Shown here one piece after another: positions 36,783 through 45,432 of a stretch of DNA of 64,000 nucleotides. The DNA comes from Spirosoma telluris. Its GTDB lineage: Bacteria > Bacteroidota > Bacteroidia > Cytophagales > Spirosomataceae. Location: NCBI GenBank assembly GCA_003259005.1, contig QLII01000001.1:682001-746000 (forward strand), given 5' to 3'. Below the pieces are notes generated by a model. The model saw only the letters and a program-made list of their open reading frames with translations. It searched no databases and was not told the origin of the DNA. The position numbers and the translations under genes are program-made. The stretch's first letter is position 1; every line of letters begins with the position of its first letter.

Positions 36783-38421
36783 TTATATTTTTCTAGCTGT
36801 ATTAATCACGTTAACACCGTTGAAACGGGCTGTTGCACTCCCGTGCGAAACAGCACTTGACTGCGACGGTTGCCCTTTTCCATCGTTAAATGCGCCCCAA
36901 GCCGGTAATCGCTTTGGTCGCAAACAGCAGTACAGGAATTCCAGAACTCCCGTGTGTTGGCCTGATAAGCTACGTCTTTCAGCATCCCAACGATCTGACC
37001 ATCTTTGATTTCGTAAAACAACTGCCCGCCGAACTGGAAGTTATAGCGTTGCTGATCAATCGAGAAGGAGCCATCGCCAATGATGTAAATGCCTTTTTTG
37101 ACATCCTTGATCATGTTTTCTACCGACAAGGGTGTTTTTCCGGCTTCCAGCGATACGTTGGCCATGCGTTGGAATTGAACCGAACTCCAGTTGTCGGCAT
37201 AGCAGCAACCCTGCGATTCTTTCTCGCCGATGATATGAACCTGATCGCGGATAGCCTGGTAGTTCACCAGAATACCATCTTTAACCAGATCCCATTTTTT
37301 GGTTTTTACCCCCTCATCGTCCCAGCCAACGGCACCCAGCGAATATTGCTGCGTTTTATCAGCCACCAGATTTACTTCTTTACTGCCGTAGTTGAAGGTT
37401 TTCGACTGCCATTTATCGAGAGTCGCGAACGACGTTCCGGCGTAATTGGCTTCATAGCCTAATACACGGTCAAGTTCGAGGGGTGGCCAACGGATTCATG
37501 GATGGTAAGCCAGAGGTGTGATGGATCAAGAACGAGGTCGTATTTACCCGCTTCCACCGACTTCGCCGTCAGTTTCTCTTTGGCTTGTTTAGCAGCTAAG
37601 GTGATATCTTCCAGCATGTCATACCCCTTATTATAACGGGTGGTGACACCAGTGAGTTTGTCGCTTGGGTTAACCTGTAGATAGTCGTAGCCCATGCCCA
37701 TTGGCGAACTCAACGAGTTGCGGGTTGAGAATTTTCCGCTCTGTGCATCAACGGCAGTTACGGTGAAATTTGGTCCAATCCGGTGAATATCCTGATCGGC
37801 ATAGGTACCATCGGTGGAGGCAAAATACTTTTGCTCATTCACCTGGAACAGCACGTTATTCACAAAGTTGGCACCGTTTTGCATTGCCGCAGCGTTGCAG
37901 GAGAGCAGCAAATCGACTTTTTCCTTAATGGGTACTTCAAAGGCATTCCGCTTGATCGGGGCCTTCCAGCTTACTTCGCCATACCCTTTCTGTGGGGCTA
38001 ACTGCACGGGCTCGGTTAACAGCCGGGCATTTGCTTTCGCAATGGCAACCGCCGTTTTAGCTGCTTTTGCCACAACAGCTTCATCGCGGGCATCGCCTAC
38101 GGAAGCAAAACCCCAGCAACCGTTAACAATGACGCGAACGCCAACACCGAATGATTCGGAATTGATAATGCCCTGCACCTTGTTTTCTCGCGTCAGAACA
38201 AACTGATTCAGGTAGCGACCGATACGCACATCGGCGTAGGTGGCTCCCATTGATTTGGCTGCGTTCAGAGCCGCATCGGCCAGGCGTTTCTTCACTGCGA
38301 TATCCAGGCCGGGTTCCAGCAGGGCTTCAGGAGAAACGGAACGGGAAAAAGCAGGAAGGGTAGGTATCATGATACCCGCGGCTCCCATGCCTAAAAGTTG
38401 GTTAAAATCTCGACGATTCAT
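36783..38421 (-). CDS. Tat-signal TldD-like zinc protease, copy 3 of 4 (two frame breaks)
   Basis: About 547 residues repaired. The ATG at 38419-38421 gives the Tat signal MNRRDFNQLLGMGAAGIMIP. Zinc motif HESVGH in LWLTIHESVGHP. Breaks: G run 37480-37483 (one more base restores GHPLELDRVLGYEANY; the identical site is broken in copy 1) and C run 36895-36898 (one more base restores LGGAFNDGKGQPSQSSAVSHG and the end NGVNVINTARKI at 36783). The N-terminal 300 residues are very close to copy 1, so these two arose by a recent duplication. Confidence 0.88.
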
Positions 38422-38444
38422 GTGTTTTTAGTCAATAGTCAATA

Positions 38445-38513
38445 GTTGTCAGTCGCTAGTCGTCAGTCAATAGCCCACTAACAACTATTGACTGACGACT
38501 AGCGACTAACAAC
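38445..38513. repeat. Inverted repeat, AGTCGCTAGTCGTCAGTCAATAG family
   Basis: 29-nt arms (38445-38473, 38485-38513) with 28 matches and an 11-nt loop, between PmbA4 and TldD3. Same word family as 39870 and 36720. Confidence 0.85.
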
Positions 38514-38514
38514 T

Positions 38515-39849
38515 TTATACTGCGTCTGATAAGCTGGTGAAGGTGAAGTCTCTGATTTTCAAGGGGGGTACTAAATTTCCTCCAATTCGAACGGGTTTCC
38601 CCATGGCTTCGAGATTGTTGAGCATGATGACTGGGCTTTCGTTGAAGCGGAAGTTTTTCACCGGAAACTTGATCTGGCCGTTTTCTATGTAAAATGTCCC
38701 GTCGCGGGTCAGGCCGGTGTAGAGCAGCGTCTGCGGATCGACTGGGCGGATGTACCATAACCGGGTTACCAGGATGCCTTTTTCCGTACTTTTAATCATG
38801 TCAGCGAGTGACTGTGTTCCACCTTCCATAATGAAGTTGCCTCCCGGAGGTGTTGCTTTTACGCCTTTCTTTTCGGCCCAATACCGGGAGTAAGGCATGT
38901 TTTTGACGACACCCTTTTCGATCCAGGTTATCTTTTCCTGCGGGCGACCGTCTCCACTAAAAGCACCGCTGGGGACTTCGAGGTTGGTTGGGTCCGAGTA
39001 GATGGTAACGCGTTCATCGAAGAGTTTTTCGCCGAGACGAGTGCCACCCCCTTTCTTGCTCAGAAAGGAACGGCCTTCATCGGCGTTACGAGCGTCCATC
39101 GACCGGACCAAGGCGACCATCAGCGACGCATCTACGTTCGATACCAGGGCTGCCGGTTCCAGAATAACCGTGTATTTGCCCGGTTCCAGGGCGCGTGCGC
39201 TCGCCGATGCCAATGCTTTCTGCATGGCTATTTCAGTCGAGTTTTTCGTGCTCAGTTTCGATACGTCGGTTACGTCGCTGGTGGCGTAGCCTGACCCTAA
39301 GCCATCGGCTGTGCGTACCGTGATCGAAAACTCAACCGATGTCTCCCGATTATAGGCGAATAACCCTTTTGTGTTCCCTATGGCATTGAACCGGGTGGAA
39401 TCTTCCATATACCCGGCTGCGGTCAGGTTCTTTTTCCGACAGGGATCAAGACTTTCGAAGGTCGCCTGCGCCCGGTAGTCCGGGTTCATTTTGGCGGTAT
39501 TTTCGGAATATGGGTCTGTATTCAAATACGTCTGTGGCCCCAGCATGGGCATATACTCCGGATTTTCGGGAGCCAGTTTAGCGATTTCTTCGGCCCGCCG
39601 AACTGTCTTTTCCAACGATACATCATCAAACTCATTGATGGTAGCCGTACCGGAGCGTTTTCCGTAAACGGAGGTTACGCCCAGTGACAGGTTCGTACTC
39701 TCACCGCTAGTCGATACCGCGTTACGGGCATAGCGTATATTCCCCGTGCGTCCTCCAGACAGGTTGACACTCATCTCGTCGGATTTCGAGTAGGAGAGTA
39801 CCTTGTCGATTATTTTTTTTGCTTCTTCTTTGGTTAGGATGATTGCCAT
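38515..39849 (-). CDS. PmbA/TldE-like protein, copy 4 of 4 (intact)
   Basis: 444 residues. It begins MAIILTKEEAKKIIDKVLSY, followed by [69 protein letters not shown] and the ending [12 protein letters not shown] short insert (VDASLMVALV) is present before SMDARNADEGRS, and the variable loop is short (SGDGRPQEK). No HExxxH and no export signal. If its TldD partner is truly periplasmic, either this protein crosses as a Tat hitch-hiker or the pair does not form a heterodimer. Confidence 0.92.
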   Translation of the reverse strand: MAIILTKEEAKKIIDKVLSYSKSDEMSVNLSGGRTGNIRYARNAVSTSGESTNLSLGVTSVYGKRSGTATINEFDDVSLEKTVRRAEEIAKLAPENPEYMPMLGPQTYLNTDPYSENTAKMNPDYRAQATFESLDPCRKKNLTAAGYMEDSTRFNAIGNTKGLFAYNRETSVEFSITVRTADGLGSGYATSDVTDVSKLSTKNSTEIAMQKALASASARALEPGKYTVILEPAALVSNVDASLMVALVRSMDARNADEGRSFLSKKGGGTRLGEKLFDERVTIYSDPTNLEVPSGAFSGDGRPQEKITWIEKGVVKNMPYSRYWAEKKGVKATPPGGNFIMEGGTQSLADMIKSTEKGILVTRLWYIRPVDPQTLLYTGLTRDGTFYIENGQIKFPVKNFRFNESPVIMLNNLEAMGKPVRIGGNLVPPLKIRDFTFTSLSDAV

Positions 39850-39869
39850 TTTTGTTAGTCGATAGTCAT

Positions 39870-39931
39870 TAGTCGATAGTCGTTAGTTAATGGCATAGAA
39901 CTAGTGCCTATTGACTGACGACTATCGACTA
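39870..39931. repeat. Inverted repeat, TAGTCGATAGTCGT family
   Basis: 24-nt arms (39870-39893 and 39908-39931), 21 matches, 14-nt loop; preceded by tandem words TTAGTCGATAGTCAT. It is in the TldD4-PmbA4 gap. Confidence 0.8.
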
Positions 39932-39935
39932 TAAG

Positions 39936-41600
39936 CTATATTTTCCGTCCTGTATTGATTACGTTGACGCCGTTGAAGCGGGTGGTAGCACTCCCGTGCG
40001 AAACCGCACTGACTTGTGAGGGCTGGCCTTTGCCATCGAAGAACGAGCCGAATGTGCGGTAATCGTCTTTGTCGCAAAGCTGGGCGCAGGAATTCCAGAA
40101 CTCCTGGGTGTTTGACTGATAGGCCACATCGTCGAGCATCCCAACGATTTCACCGTTCTTGATTTCGTAGAACAACTGGCCTCCAAACTGGAAGTTATAG
40201 CGTTGCTGGTCAATCGAATACGAACCCCGCCCAATGATATAGATTCCCTTGTCGACACCTTTGATCATGTCGAAGACAGAGCGTTTTTCAGTGCCCGGTT
40301 GTAGCGACACATTCGGCATTCGCTGGAACTGCACCGAATCCCAGTTGTCGGCATAGCAGCAACCGTTCGATTCTTTCTCGCCCAGAATAGCTGCCTGATC
40401 GCGGATGGCCTGATAGTTTACCAGAATCCCATCCTTAATTAAATCCCATTTTTTGCAGGGCACGCCTTCGTCATCGTAACCAACGGTTCCAAGTGTGTAT
40501 GGCTGCGTTTTGTCGGCGACAATGTTGACTAATTTACTACCGTAGTTGAACGTTTTGGTTTTCCATTTATCCAGCGTAGCGAAGCTTGTTCCGGCATAAT
40601 TGGCTTCATAGCCTAGAACCCGGTCAAGTTCGGTAGGGTGACCGACGGATTCGTGGATGGTTAGCCCGAGGTGATTGGGGTCTAGGACAAGGTCATACTT
40701 GCCCGGCTGGACGGTCTTGGCGGTTAATTTTTCTTTTGCCTGTTTTGAGGCCATGATGGCATCCTCCACCATATCGTAGGAATTCCGGTAACCGACTAGT
40801 CCATTAGGCGCTTTAATTTTTTCGGAATCCAGGCCGTCTAAATATTCATACCCCATGCCCATTGGCGAACTAATGGCATCCCGGGTTTTAAACTTTCCAG
40901 CTGCCCGGTCAACAACCGATACCGTAAAGGTTGGCCAGATCCGGTGCACATCCTGATCGATGTAGGAGCCATCGGTCGAGGCAAAATACTTTTGCTCGTT
41001 GATGAAAAACAGGTTCGAGGTAACGAAGGCGGCCCCATTTTTCATGGCTTCCCCATTCACATTCATCAGCAAATCAATTTTCTGCTGAACTGGAATTTCG
41101 AAAGCATTTTTCTTAATCGGCGTCTTCCAGGTTACTTCACCTACGCCTTTCTGGGGAGCCAATACAACGGGCTCTGTCTGAAGTTTGGCATTGGCTTTGG
41201 CAATGGCAACGGCTGTTTCAGCACATTTAGCAATGGCGTCGGGCGTCACGTTGCTGGTGGCTGCAAAGCCCCAGGTTCCATTCGCGATAACCCGGATACC
41301 CACGCCAAACGATTCGGCACTGGTAATGTTCTGGACTTTTGTTTCGCGGGTAAAAACGAATTGTTGCAGATACCGTCCAATACGAACGTCGGTGTAGGTG
41401 GCACCTTTACTTTTGGCTGCATTCAGGGCAATGTCGGCTAAGCGTTTCTTGGCGGCTGTGTCGATGCCTACGCCCCGGCCGCTGGCTTCAAGCAGGTATT
41501 CGGCCGAAACAGAATTGCCAAATACCGGAACGCCAGTTGTCAGCAGGCCGCCAATGCCTAAGCCAGACAACTGGATAAAATCTCGTCTTTGCATGTACAA
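39936..41600 (-). CDS. Tat-signal TldD-like zinc protease, copy 4 of 4 (intact)
   Basis: 554 residues; MYMQRRDFIQLSGLGIGG is a twin-arginine signal, and the start may be either ATG 41600 or 41594. Zinc motif HESVGH in LGLTIHESVGHPTELDR. NGCCYADNWDSVQFQRMP and FWNSCAQLCDKDDYRTFG follow; the Cys-x-Lys here is the probable third zinc ligand by analogy with E. coli TldD. It is the most divergent TldD copy and first in the array in transcription order, so it may be the ancestral unit. Ends NGVNVINTGRKI. Confidence 0.93.
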   Translation of the reverse strand: MYMQRRDFIQLSGLGIGGLLTTGVPVFGNSVSAEYLLEASGRGVGIDTAAKKRLADIALNAAKSKGATYTDVRIGRYLQQFVFTRETKVQNITSAESFGVGIRVIANGTWGFAATSNVTPDAIAKCAETAVAIAKANAKLQTEPVVLAPQKGVGEVTWKTPIKKNAFEIPVQQKIDLLMNVNGEAMKNGAAFVTSNLFFINEQKYFASTDGSYIDQDVHRIWPTFTVSVVDRAAGKFKTRDAISSPMGMGYEYLDGLDSEKIKAPNGLVGYRNSYDMVEDAIMASKQAKEKLTAKTVQPGKYDLVLDPNHLGLTIHESVGHPTELDRVLGYEANYAGTSFATLDKWKTKTFNYGSKLVNIVADKTQPYTLGTVGYDDEGVPCKKWDLIKDGILVNYQAIRDQAAILGEKESNGCCYADNWDSVQFQRMPNVSLQPGTEKRSVFDMIKGVDKGIYIIGRGSYSIDQQRYNFQFGGQLFYEIKNGEIVGMLDDVAYQSNTQEFWNSCAQLCDKDDYRTFGSFFDGKGQPSQVSAVSHGSATTRFNGVNVINTGRKI

Positions 41601-41810
41601 GAAAGAAGATGGTTGTTGATGACAGAGTTTACTATACTCCCGGAAAAAGCACGAATATGGCTAAAAAACCCGAGCCCATTAATATAGAAGTTTTATTTTG
41701 TGACGAATGGTGAGCGGGGTAGGTTCCTATTCTGCCCAATAATATTCGGTAAAAATGCTTATAAGCAATTGATTTCTTTAAAGGCGAAACAAACAGAACT
41801 AAACGTATCT

Positions 41811-42026
41811 ATGGCTACCTATACACAACAACTGGAAGACTTTATACAGGACGTACTGATTTCTATTCACGCTAATATCCGCGATTTGAAGGAGAAACGA
41901 ACATTTGCTGACCCAGAAGAATACGATTATATTGATGGCAGGTTATTTAGTTACGGGGAGATGCTTGCTATCCTACGAGCCTCAGCCGTAGACACGGGTA
42001 TTGAGCCGAAGCAGTTAGGATTGTGA
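41811..42026 (+). CDS. Small conserved-looking hypothetical protein
   Basis: 71 residues, soluble and helical: MATYTQQLEDFIQDVLISIH, ANIRDLKEKRTFADPEEYDY, GRLFSYGEMLAILRASAVDTG. The ATG at 41811 is chosen over the longer ORF from 41700 because the protein-like composition starts there. The shape (two helices with an acidic DPEEYDYIDGR turn) recalls small Bacteroidota proteins next to unrelated genes; no family recognised. 42027-42250, before the next gene, shows nothing identifiable. Confidence 0.55.
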   Translation: MATYTQQLEDFIQDVLISIHANIRDLKEKRTFADPEEYDYIDGRLFSYGEMLAILRASAVDTGIEPKQLGL

Positions 42027-42250
42027 TTACCTGGTGATAAGTACTCAGACGAAAATTTCCCGAAAGTTTAGTAGACTACTCTTTAACTTCTTCCCATAAC
42101 CTGTCAGCGGGGTGTTAACCCATGGGTACTTAATTTTATTAGCCGTTCAGTAATTCGAATACTAACCTTTAGGTTTGAACACGTCAATTTTGCGAAGGAG
42201 TACTTTCAAAAGGAAGGAAACAGTTCCGAAACCTTAGTTACCATTCACAG

Positions 42251-43330
42251 ATGTTTGCTTATAGTTTATTAGTCATAACGGCCATTTTCTACATTGGTCT
42301 GGGCATGTTTACCGCGTCAAAACCCACACTGGTTGGCGACAGTGCAATGGGTTATGGCCTGGGCCTATTCTTTCTGGGAGTGGGCTTTGCTATAACCAGT
42401 TTAATATTAATGATACTAATTAGTGCGAAAGGTGGATTTGGCTGGGTTGGGCAGGAGACAGGTATCCGCACAACGCTGGTCATTTTATCCTGGCTATTGA
42501 TGGCGTTCGCTACGTTCTTTTGTGCCGCTTTCAAATGGGAATGGCATAGTGATACCGTTTATCCACAGTTTTTACATTGGTTAGCCGTGCATCATGGGCA
42601 GCTGTGGATACCCCTTTTGTGGCTGACTGCCTGTTTTTTCTCACTGAGTCCAGGCTTACAATCGACCGTTTCACCCTATGCGCTTAAAATCCCGTTTTGG
42701 GTTGGTTTGGGTAGTAGTGCCGTGTTTTGTACGGGATTACTTGTTGGTTATTTCCGTGATACGTTAAAAACAGTTGAGACCGAAGTAGCCAGCCAAAACA
42801 AGCAGAGAGATGAATGGCATCAGAAAAATTTAGAAACGATTGCTGCTCATAAACCTGAAGATCCCATTTTCAATCTATTAAGCTATTCAACTCAATATCG
42901 ACCTGAAGATATTAAACGGGCTGCGCTCGCTAAAATTAAAGCCAATCCAAGCTGGGAAGCAGAACTTCTGGAGTTGTTGAGGAACGAAAAAACGTATCAG
43001 GAGGTATATTATTTCCTGGATGGCAATCGGGTGGAGCATCCCGAGCAGTTTGTAGAGCCGCTGAACCAGAGTATGTTATGGCTAGCAGCAACTATAAAAG
43101 CTGATATTAAGGATAGCAATAACCTTCAACACTGGAGCTTTGATATGTACGGAATAGACCGGCTATTGAGAGCCATTGATTATCAGTTTCTGGATCAGGG
43201 TGTTGATTTTTACCCAAATGTTGTCAAGCTGAAGCAAGCGCTGGATACCCCGCCACCTGAGCGATTCAGCGGTGTTCGTTTTACCATAACCGGGGTAGTG
43301 AATTCTTGGCTAAAAAACCACAAGAAATAG
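42251..43330 (+). CDS. Membrane protein with a cytoplasmic helical domain
   Basis: 359 residues. Four hydrophobic segments in the first 165 residues (MFAYSLLVITAIFYIGLGMF, GLGLFFLGVGFAITSLILMI, TLVILSWLLMAFATFFCAAF, FWVGLGSSAVFCTGLLVGYF), then a coiled-coil-like stretch (VETEVASQNKQRDEWHQKNL) and a soluble C-terminal domain of about 160 residues with HEAT-like helices (RPEDIKRAALAKIKANPSWE, LLELLRNEKTYQEVYYFLDG). No family recognised. Confidence 0.75.
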   Translation: MFAYSLLVITAIFYIGLGMFTASKPTLVGDSAMGYGLGLFFLGVGFAITSLILMILISAKGGFGWVGQETGIRTTLVILSWLLMAFATFFCAAFKWEWHSDTVYPQFLHWLAVHHGQLWIPLLWLTACFFSLSPGLQSTVSPYALKIPFWVGLGSSAVFCTGLLVGYFRDTLKTVETEVASQNKQRDEWHQKNLETIAAHKPEDPIFNLLSYSTQYRPEDIKRAALAKIKANPSWEAELLELLRNEKTYQEVYYFLDGNRVEHPEQFVEPLNQSMLWLAATIKADIKDSNNLQHWSFDMYGIDRLLRAIDYQFLDQGVDFYPNVVKLKQALDTPPPERFSGVRFTITGVVNSWLKNHKK

Positions 43331-43336
43331 AATGTA

Positions 43337-43413
43337 TTAAACACAGAGACACAGAGTACACAAAGAGTAAATGGCTTAAAACACCTCCGTGTTCTCTATA
43401 CCTCTGTGTTTAA
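43337..43413. repeat. CACAGAG-family inverted repeat between convergent genes
   Basis: Left arm 43337-43365 (TTAAACACAGAGACACAGAG and on) pairs imperfectly with 43385-43413 (CTCCGTGTTCTCTATACCTC and on), about 23 of 29 positions. It lies between a plus-strand membrane protein and a minus-strand ATP-grasp gene, where a bidirectional terminator is expected. Confidence 0.75.
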
Positions 43414-43428
43414 AAGTGCTTACATCGT

Positions 43429-44514
43429 TTATTTCTTGGCTTTCTTTGGCTTATCCTCTTTGGCCTTCTCGGCTTTAGGAGCCTTTTCAACCTTGGGAGC
43501 TTCCTCCGTTGTTGCGCCTTTTGTCGGCTTGGCGTCTTTAGCTGGCGTTGCTGAATCCTGACTCATTACCGACCCACGCACGAACGTTCCCCAGGTCAGG
43601 TTGTCTTTTCCTTTCTGTACTTTCTTAGCCCGCTCGATGGCCATATTTGCAACGGCTTCGACTACCCAGTCAAAATTTGCCTGCCCAACCGAATGTACAT
43701 CCGCGTCGGGGGCTGGGTTACAGAAGTCAATCGCGATGGGGATACCGTCGCGAACGGCAAATTCAACTGTGTTGAAATCATACCCAAGGCCATGGTTTAA
43801 TTTCAGAACATAATCGGTCATGGTAGCCAGAAGCTTCTTGCCTGCATCACCGGTAGTTTGCATTTGGGCAGCATACCGTAGGTGGTGTGGGTTACGAGGC
43901 TCATAGGGCATAATGCGAACGTCTTTGCCTCCAATACAATAACACCTAAAGTAATCTGTAAAGTCGATGGCTTCCTGATATAGCATGACTAACTGACCCG
44001 TTTCGTCATAGGCTTTAAACATCTGCTCAGGGTTGTCTACTTTATAAACACTTTTCCAGCCACCTCCTGCATGGGGTTTCATAAAGGCAGGAAAGCCAAT
44101 GTGCTGGAAAATTCCCTCCCAGTTCATGTGCTTCAGGTTGCGGAACGAGTTATGATTCGTATCGTCCGGGCGTTCTTTGGAAGGCAATAAAATAGTCTTG
44201 GGAACCGGAACACCAAGTTGTACAGCCAGGGCATTATTGAAAAATTTTTCGTCCGCACTCCACCAGAATGGATTATTAACAACAGCCGTGCCGGTCAACG
44301 CTGCATTTTTCAGGAATGCCTTGTAGAAGGGAACATCCTGCGAAATACGGTCGATAATGACAGCGTAATCAGTTGGAACACTTTGTTCGACCTGTTCTAT
44401 ACTAACAAACTCGGCCGGGAATGCACTTTGTTTTTCGTTAACTCGATCGACAAACGCCTGCGGAAAGGTGTTTTCCTGGCCAAATAAGATTCCTATTTTT
44501 GGTTTTTTGCTCAT
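43429..44514 (-). CDS. ATP-grasp ligase-like protein with Lys/Ala/Pro tail
   Basis: 361 residues. The ATP-grasp core includes FPAFMKPHAGGGWKSVYKV at about 140-158 (nucleotide Lys and Gly-rich loop), MLYQEAIDFTDYFRCYCIGG and the metal-binding end AIDFCNPAPDADVHSVG. The N-terminal domain begins KIGILFGQENTFPQAFVDRV, as in peptide or carboxylate ligases resembling D-Ala-D-Ala ligase or RimK relatives. The last 50 residues are low-complexity Lys/Ala/Glu/Pro (KVEKAPKAEKAKEDKPKK), histone-tail-like. Substrate unknown; no partner gene next to it. Confidence 0.8.
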   Translation of the reverse strand: MSKKPKIGILFGQENTFPQAFVDRVNEKQSAFPAEFVSIEQVEQSVPTDYAVIIDRISQDVPFYKAFLKNAALTGTAVVNNPFWWSADEKFFNNALAVQLGVPVPKTILLPSKERPDDTNHNSFRNLKHMNWEGIFQHIGFPAFMKPHAGGGWKSVYKVDNPEQMFKAYDETGQLVMLYQEAIDFTDYFRCYCIGGKDVRIMPYEPRNPHHLRYAAQMQTTGDAGKKLLATMTDYVLKLNHGLGYDFNTVEFAVRDGIPIAIDFCNPAPDADVHSVGQANFDWVVEAVANMAIERAKKVQKGKDNLTWGTFVRGSVMSQDSATPAKDAKPTKGATTEEAPKVEKAPKAEKAKEDKPKKAKK

Positions 44515-44917
44515 AATGAATTAGTTAAGTGCTGAGTAAAGCGTTATGGAAAGCCTATGGACTACTAACTTACTATGTTAATAGTTCATTAACTGGAGCA
44601 AGTTGCAGTTGTTCGGGGAGAAAAACAAAAAGCCCTGTACTTGATAACAGAGCTTTTGCAGGACAGAAATCCAATTCAATTATATAAGGCTGAACATACG
44701 TAGCTACTCAGAATAAAGCCTTGTTCATTATATCGTTGAACATACATATGTAAGCCTTTAGCAGAAGCGCGGAAATTTGGACGAACAAGTGTAAACGTTA
44801 GCATAACATAACTATGAATTTGGGTTGATATTAACAATAGTAGGCATCATGGTTATAGACTAATTATACAAAGATCATAAAATTGGGTAAAAATTTAGCT
44901 ATAAATAAGCTATTTAA
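44515..44917. other. Intergenic region without recognised gene
   Basis: 403 bp. A weak hairpin (44627-44638 with 44647-44657, 11 bp with a bulge) could be a terminator. Two related segments GAACATACGTAG and GAACATACATAT occur about 55 bp apart (44690-44755). Otherwise AT-rich; it probably holds the promoter of the minus-strand ATP-grasp gene. Nothing more can be supported. Confidence 0.5.
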
Positions 44918-45373
44918 TTATAATAATGTTTTTAAATGGTGTTCTAAGTGCACTACATAATCTTCTACAAGCCAGGCCAGTGTTTTCTGAATTACCTCAA
45001 ACTGTCCTAACTGAGCGAACTGAACCGGGTGAGCCAGCGTGTCGCCAGGGATTGCTTCTATAATAACTAAAATCTGCCTGTTCAGACTACTCCACAGGGA
45101 AAGTAGGTGGGCTAGGGGCAGAGCCTGATATTGATTGATAACGACTAATTTGTTCTGGTTATACGACTGAATCAGATACGGGCCATCCGTAACCTGTGCA
45201 TCCGTAAACCGCTTCAGGTTATTGAGGGCAGAGTCAATCAAATGGCCTAAGATCTCTTTTCGAGACCATTTACCCGGGAGGTAATCGATTAATTCAGCCT
45301 CGGAAAAATTGGCCAGTTGGATTGGTACTTCGTCAATATGAATGCGAAGACGATTAAGGGTGTCAGTAAGCAT
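44918..45373 (-). CDS. DinB-superfamily protein
   Basis: 151 residues, whole DinB_2-type four-helix bundle: GKWSRKEILGHLIDSALNNL at about 34-53 (first His ligand in LGHLID) and VEDYVVHLEHHLKTLL at the C-terminus (paired His ligands). Putative metal-dependent enzyme; substrate unknown. The gene precedes the esterase-fold gene on the same strand with a 59 bp gap. Confidence 0.88.
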   Translation of the reverse strand: MLTDTLNRLRIHIDEVPIQLANFSEAELIDYLPGKWSRKEILGHLIDSALNNLKRFTDAQVTDGPYLIQSYNQNKLVVINQYQALPLAHLLSLWSSLNRQILVIIEAIPGDTLAHPVQFAQLGQFEVIQKTLAWLVEDYVVHLEHHLKTLL

Positions 45374-45432
45374 GGGAATCTAGCCTGAACGATTTTAAGT
45401 GTCAGGAGCGAATTCTTCAATGTAAGCTGTAA

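Noticed and set aside
3176..39931. CRISPR array from the repeated intergenic words
   Set aside because: Words are inverted and variable, with no regular direct repeat-spacer pattern and no cas gene nearby.
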